A DNA stretch of 6,806 nucleotides from JAFGHJ01 sp964606065 (GTDB taxonomy: Bacteria; Hydrothermota; UBA3072), in assembly GCA_964606065.1 (NCBI GenBank), contig CAZSEX010000062.1:1-6806 (forward strand). The letters are read 5' to 3'. The notes below the pieces were generated by a model. That model was not told the origin of the DNA. It saw only the letters and a program-made list of their open reading frames with translations, and made no database searches. Shown here one piece after another: positions 1-6,160 of this stretch. Numbering within the stretch: position 1 is the stretch's first letter; every line of letters begins with the position of its first letter. Position numbers and translations under genes: made by a program.

Positions 1-672
1 GCAGTCAAACCATGAGAGATAAGAAGCGTATAAATAATGATAAATAAAAGCGGCGAATATAGTTGCGATTGCTCCTCCTATTACTCCTTCCCATGTTTTT
101 TTAGGGGAAAGAGAAGGAAAAAATTTGTTTTTTCCTATTTTCCTTCCTACGAAAAAAGCCGCCGAATCGTTAGTCCAGGTAAGAGCGAAAGGCAGCAAAG
201 CCAGACTCGTTCCCAATCTTATAGTTATTCCAAAAATGTTTTTATAGGTGAGAGGTTCCAGAACGTCAGGCATTTGCATTAAAAGTATAAGATGGCTGAA
301 TAACCATCCGACGTATATAACTCCGAACACCGTGCCCGATAGATGAAATATAGCTTCTTCTTTTTTTTTCCTGAATAACTCAGCGAAAGAAACAACAATG
401 ACCAGAGCCGTTATTGTGATAACCGTAAATAGATGACTCTGAAAATACGCGTTTAATCCTAATATTAAGGATGAAATTATAGCAAGAGATTTATAAGGAG
501 TTAATCCTCGTTCTCTTAGTATGTCGCAGAATTCATTTACTCCCAGGAAAATGCCTAATTCTACGAGGGCCAAAAAATATATACCTCCCGTTCTTGCTAT
601 AAAGATAAGCGTAGGTATGAAAAGTATTGCTGTTATCCAGCGATAACTTAGGTTCGTTGAATGTTTCCGAAT
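1..672 (-). CDS. cdsA: Phosphatidate cytidylyltransferase (CdsA), 3' end cut by window edge
   Basis: Integral membrane enzyme that makes CDP-diacylglycerol from phosphatidate and CTP, the branch point for bacterial phospholipids. An open frame on the minus strand runs through the left edge and gives 224 visible residues. It starts with a basic stretch followed by the hydrophobic segment RWITAILFIPTLIFIA, typical of the CdsA N-terminus, and has several more hydrophobic segments. The CdsA-like stretch TNDSAAFFVGRKIGK (about residues 167-181) is followed by SPKKTWEG (189-196). The C-terminal family signature (KRxxxxKDxxxxxPGHGGxxDRxDS type) lies beyond the window; roughly 50 residues are missing against a family length near 260-280. 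There is no in-frame ATG, GTG or TTG between the upstream stop (721-723) and the first membrane segment. I place the start at an ATT codon (670-672), overlapping uppS by 25 bp; this start is a guess. Identity is confident. Confidence 0.9.
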   Translation of the reverse strand, partial: MRKHSTNLSYRWITAILFIPTLIFIARTGGIYFLALVELGIFLGVNEFCDILRERGLTPYKSLAIISSLILGLNAYFQSHLFTVITITALVIVVSFAELFRKKKEEAIFHLSGTVFGVIYVGWLFSHLILLMQMPDVLEPLTYKNIFGITIRLGTSLALLPFALTWTNDSAAFFVGRKIGKNKFFPSLSPKKTWEGVIGGAIATIFAAFIYHYLYASYLSWFDC

Positions 673-1343
673 CTTCTTTCTCTCTTTTGATAGGATCTTA
701 TGGCTTTTATGAATTGATCTTTATTAAAATCAGGCCAGAGTTCATCGGTAAAGAATAATTCTGTATAAGCGATTTGATAAAGCAGGAAATTAGAAATTCT
801 CAACTCGCCGCTTGTTCTAATAAAAAGATCAGGATCGGGTACATCGGGCAAAAATAGAAAATCTCTAAAACTTTCTTCCGTTACTTTTTTACCTTTTTTT
901 ACAGCCTTATTGGCTGCTTCTATTATTTCAGCTCTTCCGCTGTAATTAAAAGCTAATATGAGATTCAGTTGTTTTAAATTTTTTGTTTGTTCTTGAATCC
1001 ATAATGCCGATTCTTTGACATTTTTGGGTAACTCGTCGATTTTACCCAGGAATCTTACTCTAATTTTATTCTTTTTTAAATCATTTATTTCTTCTCTTAT
1101 TACTTTAGAAAAAAGAGACATAAGCCCGTTGACTTCTTCTTTCGGTCTGTCCCAATTTTCTCGAGAAAAGGCGTATAGAGTCAGATACTTAATGTTAAAA
1201 TCTTTGCAGTATTCTGTTACTCTCCTTACCGCGTTGACTCCGGCAAGATGACCCTGTAAACGGGGAAGAGACCGTTGTTGCGCCCATCTGCCGTTTCCGT
1301 CCATTATTATCGCGATATGGGTAGGTAAATTATCATTAACCAT
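648..1343 (-). CDS. uppS: Isoprenyl transferase / undecaprenyl diphosphate synthase
   Basis: Cytoplasmic cis-prenyltransferase that condenses isopentenyl diphosphate onto farnesyl diphosphate to make the C55 carrier lipid precursor for peptidoglycan and other envelope polymers. At 231 aa it is close to the usual family length of about 230-260. The N-terminal IIMDGNGRWA carries the catalytic Asp15. FSRENW (59-64) and DLFIRTSGELRISNFL (172-187) are the other conserved family blocks, and the protein ends in the usual RERRFG-type tail. The ATG overlaps the end of frr by 8 bp and no good Shine-Dalgarno site is visible, so translation is probably coupled to frr. cdsA follows in the -1 frame, overlapping the 3' end. 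The chain-length product cannot be read from the sequence, but the setting next to cdsA favours the C55 enzyme. Confidence 0.96.
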   Translation of the reverse strand: MVNDNLPTHIAIIMDGNGRWAQQRSLPRLQGHLAGVNAVRRVTEYCKDFNIKYLTLYAFSRENWDRPKEEVNGLMSLFSKVIREEINDLKKNKIRVRFLGKIDELPKNVKESALWIQEQTKNLKQLNLILAFNYSGRAEIIEAANKAVKKGKKVTEESFRDFLFLPDVPDPDLFIRTSGELRISNFLLYQIAYTELFFTDELWPDFNKDQFIKAIRSYQKRERRFGNIQRT

Positions 1344-1893
1344 TAAGGATTTCTTTTTCTTTCTTTATAAGTATTTCTTTGATTTTATCGGTAAAAAGGT
1401 CTGTTATTTTTTGCACTTCGTCTTTAAATCTTATTTCATTGTCTTCCGAAATTGTTCCTTCTTTTGCCATATCCTGAATTTCTTTTATTGCGTCCCTTCT
1501 AATATTTCTCAGGGAAACTTTTCCCTCTTCCGCAAGACGATTAACAAGTTTTTTCAATTCTTCTCTTCGTTCATCGGTTAAAGGAGGTATGGGAACGCGC
1601 AGCACAGAGCCGTCATTAGAGGGGTTTAGTCCCAGGTCGGAAGAGACGATTGCCTTTTCGATATTGTTAATAGCTTTTTCATCGAATGGATGAATTACGA
1701 TTAGATGTGGTTCGGGAACTGTGATAGAGGCGAGTTGATTAAGAGGTGTCTTTGTTCCATAATAGTCTACTTTTATATTTTCTATAAGGGCCGTTGAAGC
1801 TCTACCTGTTTTTATATTGGCAAATTCGTCAGAAACTATTGAGAATGTTTTTTCCATTTTTTCAACCATTTGTTTCTTAAGTTCTTTATCCAT
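1336..1893 (-). CDS. frr: Ribosome recycling factor
   Basis: Cytoplasmic factor that, with EF-G, splits the post-termination ribosome so that it can start again. The 185-aa protein matches the family's standard length. Hallmarks are the N-terminal helix with KTGRAS (28-33), the beta-rich insert with YYGTKTPLNQLA (45-55), then LNPSNDGSVLRVPIPPLT (89-106) and the RNIRRDA motif (129-135) in the long helical domain. A strong Shine-Dalgarno (AAGGAGG) lies just before the ATG, inside the end of pyrH, and the two genes overlap by 8 bp. Overlap with uppS downstream is also 8 bp. The pyrH-frr pair is a very conserved bacterial neighbourhood. Confidence 0.97.
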   Translation of the reverse strand: MDKELKKQMVEKMEKTFSIVSDEFANIKTGRASTALIENIKVDYYGTKTPLNQLASITVPEPHLIVIHPFDEKAINNIEKAIVSSDLGLNPSNDGSVLRVPIPPLTDERREELKKLVNRLAEEGKVSLRNIRRDAIKEIQDMAKEGTISEDNEIRFKDEVQKITDLFTDKIKEILIKKEKEILNG

Positions 1894-2620
1894 TGTTTCC
1901 TCCTTGAATAATAGTTCCTATCTTTTTACCTGAAATAAGTTTTCTTAGATTATTTTTAACCTCACCATTGAAGACGATTACAGGTAGATTGTGTTCCATT
2001 GCAAGAGAAAATGCCGTTAAATCCATTATTTTTAAGTTTTTGTTTAGTGCTTCTTTGTAAGTGATAGTGTTGTAAAATGTCGCGTCTGCAAATTTATTGG
2101 GATCCTTATCGAAAATTCCTTTTACATCAGTAAATTTTAGCAAAACATCGGCTTTAATCTGTAAAGCGCGAACAACTGCGGCTGTATCGGTGGTGAAAAA
2201 CGGATTACCGATTCCTCCGACAAATATTAAAACCTTATTTTGATTGAGTATTTCTACTGCTTTATCTCTACTGAAACTCTCTCCGATTGAAGGAGAAATA
2301 GGTAGAGCTGAGAGAACGGAATTGGGTATTTTAAGTTTATTAAGTACCAGTGAGAGGGCGCCGCCGTTTATCATTGTTGCTATCATTCCTAATTCATCCA
2401 GTTCACCAGAAGATATTTTCAGCTTTTTTGACCATTCCAGACCTCTTAAGATATTTCCACCACCTATGACTATTCCTATTTCAATTTTTTGTTTGTGTAA
2501 ATATTTTATATCTGAAGCGATGAGGTCGAGTTTTTCGGATGAAATAGCGGCTTCTTTTTCTTTAAGAAATTCTCCGCTTAATTTTATTAGTATCCTTTTG
2601 TAGTGTGGATTACTCTCCAA
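1886..2620 (-). CDS. pyrH: UMP kinase
   Basis: Phosphorylates UMP to UDP with ATP, the committed step to UTP and CTP; bacterial PyrH belongs to the amino acid kinase family, is hexameric and is usually controlled by GTP and UTP. The 244-aa protein shows RILIKLSGE (9-17) with the phosphate-binding lysine, IGGGN (52-56), the GGIGNPFFTTDTAA block (135-148) around the nucleotide site, TDVKGIFDKDP (164-174) and IMDLTA (198-203). The start is TTG at 2618-2620; there is no ATG or GTG before the IKLSGE motif, so an alternative would remove essential sequence. The start overlaps the end of tsf by 11 bp and has only a modest Shine-Dalgarno (AAGGT, or CAGG directly upstream), suggesting coupled translation at reduced efficiency. 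Confidence 0.96.
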   Translation of the reverse strand: MESNPHYKRILIKLSGEFLKEKEAAISSEKLDLIASDIKYLHKQKIEIGIVIGGGNILRGLEWSKKLKISSGELDELGMIATMINGGALSLVLNKLKIPNSVLSALPISPSIGESFSRDKAVEILNQNKVLIFVGGIGNPFFTTDTAAVVRALQIKADVLLKFTDVKGIFDKDPNKFADATFYNTITYKEALNKNLKIMDLTAFSLAMEHNLPVIVFNGEVKNNLRKLISGKKIGTIIQGGNNG

Positions 2621-3209
2621 CCTGAAACCTTTTGAATCTTCTTACTACTATATTTTCGCCGATAGTTGCTATTTTTGACTTTATTAAGTTGCCGATAGTT
2701 AGTGATGGATCTCTGTAATATTTTTGTTCCAGCAAGACCACTTCGCCGTAAAACTTTTCGAGTTTGTTGGCAATTATATTTTCCTGTACTTTTTCGGGTT
2801 TGTTCATTCTTTTTACTTGTTCTTCATATATTGCTCTTTCTTCGTTTACTATCTCTTCCTGAACCGATTCTCTTTCGACAGCAATTGGATTAAAAGCAAC
2901 TACCTGCATTGCTATTTCTCTGGCGAGATTTTTAAATTCATCTGTTCTGGCTACGAAATCGGTTTCGCAGTTCAGCTCTACTACTCCTGCTTTCTGATCA
3001 CCCGGATGAACATAAGCATATATTATGCCCTCCCTGGCATATCTCCCCATTTTTTTAGATGCTTCTGCAATTCCCTTTTCTCTCAAAATTTTAACTGCTT
3101 TTTCAATATCACCTTCTGATTCAATTAACGCGTTTTTACAATCTAATATTCCGGCGTTTGTTTTAGCTCTTAATTCTTTGATGAGTTTAACATCAACTTC
3201 AGAAGACAC
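2610..3209 (-). CDS. tsf: Elongation factor Ts, short form
   Basis: Guanine nucleotide exchange factor that recharges EF-Tu with GTP during translation. The N-terminal UBA-like domain (about residues 5-50, ELRAKTNAGILDCKNAL) is followed by the hallmark CETDFVAR (81-88) that contacts EF-Tu. The protein is 199 aa, near the short Thermus/organelle-type EF-Ts of about 196 aa and well below the roughly 280 aa of the E. coli form, so most of the second half of the core domain is absent. Within the usual RExTGAGMMDCK block, Asn18 replaces the common Gly. The start is GTG (3207-3209) with a strong AGGAGG. The 54-bp gap from rpsB is the longest in the cluster; pyrH overlaps the 3' end. Confidence 0.97.
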   Translation of the reverse strand: MSSEVDVKLIKELRAKTNAGILDCKNALIESEGDIEKAVKILREKGIAEASKKMGRYAREGIIYAYVHPGDQKAGVVELNCETDFVARTDEFKNLAREIAMQVVAFNPIAVERESVQEEIVNEERAIYEEQVKRMNKPEKVQENIIANKLEKFYGEVVLLEQKYYRDPSLTIGNLIKSKIATIGENIVVRRFKRFQVGE

Positions 3210-3263
3210 ACAGACCTCCTCTTATATTTGTAGATTTTTTGAATAAAAAAACTTTTATTTCTC

Positions 3264-4001
3264 TTATGGTTTTTCTTTTTCTTCTTCTTCTTCTTTTTCT
3301 TTCTTTTGCTGCTCGTCCTCTAAGCGTTTTTTACCTTCAATGATAGCGGTTTCAATTATATTTGTAATTAATTTTATTGACTCAATCGCGTCATCGTTTG
3401 CCGGAATTGGGTAATCTACCGTTTCCGGGTCAGAATTGGTGTCTATTATCGCTACTACAGGTATTTCCAATAGGTTAGCCTCTTTTATGGCTATATCTTC
3501 CTGGTTTACGTCGACCACGTACAATAGGTCGGGTAATCTTTCCATATTCTGGATTCCGTCGAAATGTTTTTTCATTCTGTCTCTTTGTCTCAAAAAACGA
3601 CTTTGGCTTTTTGTTGGTAATTCTTTGAAGTTTTCCTCTTCGATTTTCGCGCAAAGTTCGTTATATTTATTAATACTGTTTCTGATTATACTGAAATTTG
3701 TAAGTGTCCCGCCCAGCCAGCGTTCTTTAACATAAGAAACATCAACTCTTTTTGCCGCTTCTTCTATTATATTTTGGGCCTGTTTTTTTGTTCCGACGAA
3801 CAAAAATTGTCCTCCCTTTGCAGCAGTGTTGCTAACGGCACGGTAAGCATTTTTAAGTAATTCCACCGACTTCCTGAGATCTATTATATGCAGTCCATCT
3901 TTTTCCGTATAGATAAAAGGTTCCATTTTTGGGTTCCAGTTTCTTCTCTTATGTCCGAAATGCGCCCTTGCCTCTAAAAGATCTTTAAATTGTAATGCCA
4001 C
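3264..4001 (-). CDS. rpsB: 30S ribosomal protein S2
   Basis: Small-subunit protein that binds between the head and body of the 30S subunit. The family signatures are clear: HFGHKRRNWNPKM (14-26), GTKKQA (70-75), VKERWLGGTLTNF (91-103), and PDLLYVVDVNQEDIAIKEA (157-175) followed by IPVVAIIDTNSDP (180-192). At 245 aa the length is normal. The last 20 or so residues form a highly charged Lys/Glu tail (about 225-245), probably disordered. The start is GTG at 3999-4001, chosen because a perfect AGGAGG (4006-4011) lies 4 bp upstream, overlapping the rpsI stop codon. Next to tsf as in most bacteria. Confidence 0.98.
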   Translation of the reverse strand: MALQFKDLLEARAHFGHKRRNWNPKMEPFIYTEKDGLHIIDLRKSVELLKNAYRAVSNTAAKGGQFLFVGTKKQAQNIIEEAAKRVDVSYVKERWLGGTLTNFSIIRNSINKYNELCAKIEEENFKELPTKSQSRFLRQRDRMKKHFDGIQNMERLPDLLYVVDVNQEDIAIKEANLLEIPVVAIIDTNSDPETVDYPIPANDDAIESIKLITNIIETAIIEGKKRLEDEQQKKEKEEEEEKEKP

Positions 4002-4009
4002 CAGTCCTC

Positions 4010-4399
4010 CTATCTCTTCGAATGCTGGAAAGCTCTTCGTGCTTTTCGAAGTCCATATTTTTTTCTTTCTTTAACTCTCGCGTCTCTTGTTAAAAATCCC
4101 GCATCTTTTAATGGTTTTCTATACTCTTCATTTATTTTAACAAGACCTTTTGCTATCGAGTGTCTTATAGCATCTGCCTGTCCCGAAAGACCTCCTCCTT
4201 TAACAACGATATTTATGTCAAAATCATTTTGTAGTCCGACTCTTTCAAGAGGTTTTCTCGCTTCATGTACAAGACGATTTAACTTAAGATATTCCTTTAT
4301 TGTTTTTTTGTTAACAATTATCTTGCCGCTCCCCGGACTTATGCGAGATGTGGCAACTGCGTTTTTTCTCCTTCCGGTTGCAATAATAAGTTCTTCCAT
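4010..4399 (-). CDS. rpsI: 30S ribosomal protein S9
   Basis: Small-subunit protein whose basic C-terminal tail reaches the P-site tRNA anticodon arm. The 129-aa protein begins with the typical ATGRRKNAVA (7-16), contains the family signature GGGLSGQADAIRHSIAKGL (68-86) and ends in the expected KARRAFQHSKR tail, with the terminal Lys-Arg kept. ATG at 4397-4399 is preceded by AGGAG located within the last codons of rplM; only 3 bp separate the genes, as expected for this tightly linked pair. Confidence 0.98.
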   Translation of the reverse strand: MEELIIATGRRKNAVATSRISPGSGKIIVNKKTIKEYLKLNRLVHEARKPLERVGLQNDFDINIVVKGGGLSGQADAIRHSIAKGLVKINEEYRKPLKDAGFLTRDARVKERKKYGLRKARRAFQHSKR

Positions 4400-4402
4400 T
4401 TT

Positions 4403-4837
4403 TTAAGCTCCTATCTCTAATTTCTTTGGTTTTTGAGCCTCATGAGGATGTTTATCCCCGCAATAAACTTTTAGTTTTTTTATCATTTGTCGCCCGAGTT
4501 TGTTTTTTGGTAACATACCATGAACTGTGTTGATCACTATTCCTTCGGGGTCTTTCTCTTTTTTTTCTTTGAAAGGAATCTCTTTTAATCCGCCGAGATA
4601 ACCGCTATGTTTTCTGTACAATTTCTGTTCTTCTTTTTTGCCGGTTAGTTTAACTTTATCTGCATTTATAATGATTACATAGTCCCCATTATCGAGATGA
4701 GGGGTAAAGTTGGGTTTATGTTTGCCTCTTAATAGAATCGCAGCCTGAGAGGCCAGCCTACCTAAAATTTCGTCTTCGGCGTCTAAAACCCACCAATCCT
4801 GTTTGATGTTTCCCTTCTTTAATGAAAAAGTTTTCAT
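4403..4837 (-). CDS. rplM: 50S ribosomal protein L13
   Basis: Early-assembling large-subunit protein. The 144-aa length is standard. WWVLDAEDEILGRLAS (15-30) is the conserved N-terminal block, and HGMLPKNKLGRQMIKKLKVY (106-125) with HPHEAQKP (130-137) is the family signature. It is the first gene of the operon: a Shine-Dalgarno AGGAG (4843-4847) lies 5 bp before the ATG and a consensus-like promoter sits about 50-80 bp upstream. L13 represses its own operon through its leader in E. coli; whether that holds here is unknown. Confidence 0.98.
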   Translation of the reverse strand: MKTFSLKKGNIKQDWWVLDAEDEILGRLASQAAILLRGKHKPNFTPHLDNGDYVIIINADKVKLTGKKEEQKLYRKHSGYLGGLKEIPFKEKKEKDPEGIVINTVHGMLPKNKLGRQMIKKLKVYCGDKHPHEAQKPKKLEIGA

Positions 4838-4887
4838 TTTTTCTCCTTTCCAAATTTAGAATTGTGCATCAGTAAATTCTTGTAACA

Positions 4888-4915
4888 ATTATATAGAGAA
4901 AAGGAATTTTGTCAA
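4888..4915 (-). promoter_or_regulatory. Sigma70-type promoter of the rplM-cdsA operon
   Basis: On the minus strand, TTGACA (4910-4915) and TATAAT (4888-4893) are both perfect consensus hexamers, separated by 16 bp. The predicted start near 4881 gives a leader of roughly 44 nt before the rplM ATG. Such a strong promoter suits a ribosomal protein operon. Spacing is 1 bp short of the 17-bp optimum. Confidence 0.85.
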
Positions 4916-4939
4916 GAAGTATTTTATAATTGATTGATT

Positions 4940-4998
4940 GCCGCGAAGGCACGAAGACATGCGTTCGTGAATCATGACTATTTTTGTGTCTTGGCGGC
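4940..4998. repeat. Imperfect palindromic repeat in the divergent intergenic region
   Basis: The arms GCCGCGAAGGCAC (4940-4952) and GTGTCTTGGCGGC (4986-4998) are reverse complements at 11 of 13 positions, around a 33-bp centre. The stretch is more GC-rich than its surroundings and resembles in wording the '...CGAAGACACGAAG...' dispersed intergenic repeats seen in many uncultured bacterial genomes. That family link is from memory, not from a search. It lies about 25 bp upstream of the operon's -35 element and 50 bp before the ComFB-like gene. It might act as a transcript-end hairpin for neither gene, as it is upstream of both. Confidence 0.6.
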
Positions 4999-5012
4999 TG
5001 AAAAATTGCCAC

Positions 5013-5040
5013 TTGAATTTTTATTTTTTTTTATTATATT
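5013..5040 (+). promoter_or_regulatory. Weak candidate promoter for the ComFB-like gene
   Basis: TTGAAT (5013-5018) and TATATT (5035-5040) are separated by 16 bp in a very AT-rich stretch. If used, transcription would begin at about 5047, giving a leaderless message for the ATG at 5048. AT richness makes chance matches likely, so this is only a candidate. Confidence 0.3.
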
Positions 5041-5047
5041 AACGACC

Positions 5048-5311
5048 ATGGATAGAAGAAACTACATGGAACAATTGGTCGAGGAAATTTTGAGCGAGAT
5101 TTTTGATAGTTATTCTGAATTTGAGAATTGTAAACCATATAGAGAAGAAATAATTGCCCTTGCTTTAACGAAATGTGAGCCTTTTTATACCACCACTGAT
5201 TTAGGACATGCTGTCGTTAAAACACGGATGGATAATTCTGGTTTTCGTTCAAAAGTTACCTCTATTGTTATGGAAGCGATTGAGCAGGTCAAAAAAAATC
5301 CCAGAAAATAG
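5048..5311 (+). CDS. ComFB-like small protein (late competence protein family)
   Basis: A soluble protein of 87 aa. The pattern NYMEQLVEEIL (5-15), EEIIALAL (33-40), P-x-Y-x-T (45-49), G-x-AVVKT (53-59) and AIEQVKKNPR (77-86) fits the ComFB family from memory. Members are usually 80-180 aa; some cyanobacterial members are reported to bind cyclic di-GMP, and the role of Bacillus ComFB is unclear. Typical members carry a CxCxxC cluster just before the 'DI-ALALN' helix; here only Cys28 remains, with Cys43 in the place of the Leu-Pro region. I chose ATG 5048 because the frame upstream, up to an ATG at 4934, reads through the palindromic repeat and a poly-T tract. ATG 5066 is an alternative. No Shine-Dalgarno is evident before 5048. 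Function not known; a regulatory role is inference. Confidence 0.72.
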   Translation: MDRRNYMEQLVEEILSEIFDSYSEFENCKPYREEIIALALTKCEPFYTTTDLGHAVVKTRMDNSGFRSKVTSIVMEAIEQVKKNPRK

Positions 5312-5356
5312 ATTTTTCATTTGTTTTTATTTTTATATTGATTCAGGAAATTTCGT

Positions 5357-6145
5357 ATGAGAATCGCTTTTTTTCAATATTCTCCTTTTTTTGGTGAGCC
5401 TCAAAAAAATCTGAATTTAATTCGGGAAAATGTCCGGAAAGCGGATTCAATCGACATACTTGTTCTCCCTGAACTCGCACTAACCGGTTACACCTTTAAA
5501 AATTATGGGGAGGCTTATTCTTTGAGTGAAGAAGTGGGAGCTGAATTAACTGGAGAACTTGTTGATCTTGCCGGAGAATATAATTTGACGATGGCGGTCG
5601 GTTTTCTTGAAAGAGAAGGTAAAAATCTTTACAATTCTGCTGTTCTTGTCGATGGTAACGGTATTGTGGGTATCTATAGAAAAATTCATCTTTTTCGTGA
5701 GGAAAAAAATATTTTTAAATCCGGAAATAAGGGTTTTCCCGTTTTTTCTGTTCTTGGGGTAAATGTTGGTTTACTTGTTTGTTTTGACTGGATATTTCCC
5801 GAGGTTACGAGAACACTTGCTTTAAAAGGCGCCGACATTATTCTCCATCCTTCGAATTTGGTCCTGCCGTATTATCAGAAGGCTGCTATTACCAGAGCGA
5901 TAGAAAATAGAGTTTTCATTGTTCTTGCTAACAGGACTGGAATAGAGGATAGATTCGGCATACGGAATGAATTTACCGGGGGGAGTGAGATTATAGATAC
6001 GAAGGGAAAGGTATTATTAAGTGTGGGGAAAAATGATAAAGGGATTTTTTCAATCGATGTCGATCCCGAAGAAGCAAGAGACAAAAAAGTTACGGAGTTA
6101 AACGATTTATTCGAAGATCGTAGACCCGAGTTTTATGAATTATAG
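5357..6145 (+). CDS. Nitrilase-superfamily carbon-nitrogen hydrolase
   Basis: A cytoplasmic amidase of the nitrilase superfamily that hydrolyses a non-peptide C-N bond through a thiol enzyme intermediate. All three catalytic residues are in their motifs: Glu39 in LPELALTGY (37-45), Lys109 in YRKIHLF (107-113) and Cys142 in VCFDWIFPEV (141-150). The block ALKGADIILHPSNLVLP (155-171) and AIENRVFIVLANRTG (181-195) is typical of the omega-amidase / N-carbamoylputrescine amidase side of the family; at 262 aa it is a single catalytic domain with no glutamine-synthetase-type fusion partner. A good Shine-Dalgarno, AGGAAA (5345-5350), lies 6 bp before the ATG. It starts 45 bp after the ComFB-like gene on the same strand, so co-transcription is possible. 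The substrate cannot be assigned from sequence. Confidence 0.93.
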   Translation: MRIAFFQYSPFFGEPQKNLNLIRENVRKADSIDILVLPELALTGYTFKNYGEAYSLSEEVGAELTGELVDLAGEYNLTMAVGFLEREGKNLYNSAVLVDGNGIVGIYRKIHLFREEKNIFKSGNKGFPVFSVLGVNVGLLVCFDWIFPEVTRTLALKGADIILHPSNLVLPYYQKAAITRAIENRVFIVLANRTGIEDRFGIRNEFTGGSEIIDTKGKVLLSVGKNDKGIFSIDVDPEEARDKKVTELNDLFEDRRPEFYEL

Positions 6146-6160
6146 AAACCACAAGATTTT

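Noticed and set aside
37..282. Plus-strand open frame of 81 codons
   Set aside because: It lies antisense to the conserved CdsA coding sequence and has low-complexity Ser/Tyr/Arg composition with no RBS.
2702..3246. Overlapping plus-strand open frames opposite tsf
   Set aside because: They are antisense shadows of EF-Ts, rich in Phe/Tyr/Leu as expected from the complement of Lys/Glu-rich sequence.
3210..3263. A/T hairpin between rpsB and tsf as a terminator
   Set aside because: The possible stem is only A-T pairs (AATAAAA with TTTTATT) with no GC core. The region more likely is just an AT-rich spacer, with the strong tsf SD following it.
4934..5047. N-terminal extension of the ComFB-like protein
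   Set aside because: The 38 extra residues are a translation of the palindromic repeat and a poly-T tract, with no SD before 4934, and the family motif starts just after ATG 5048.
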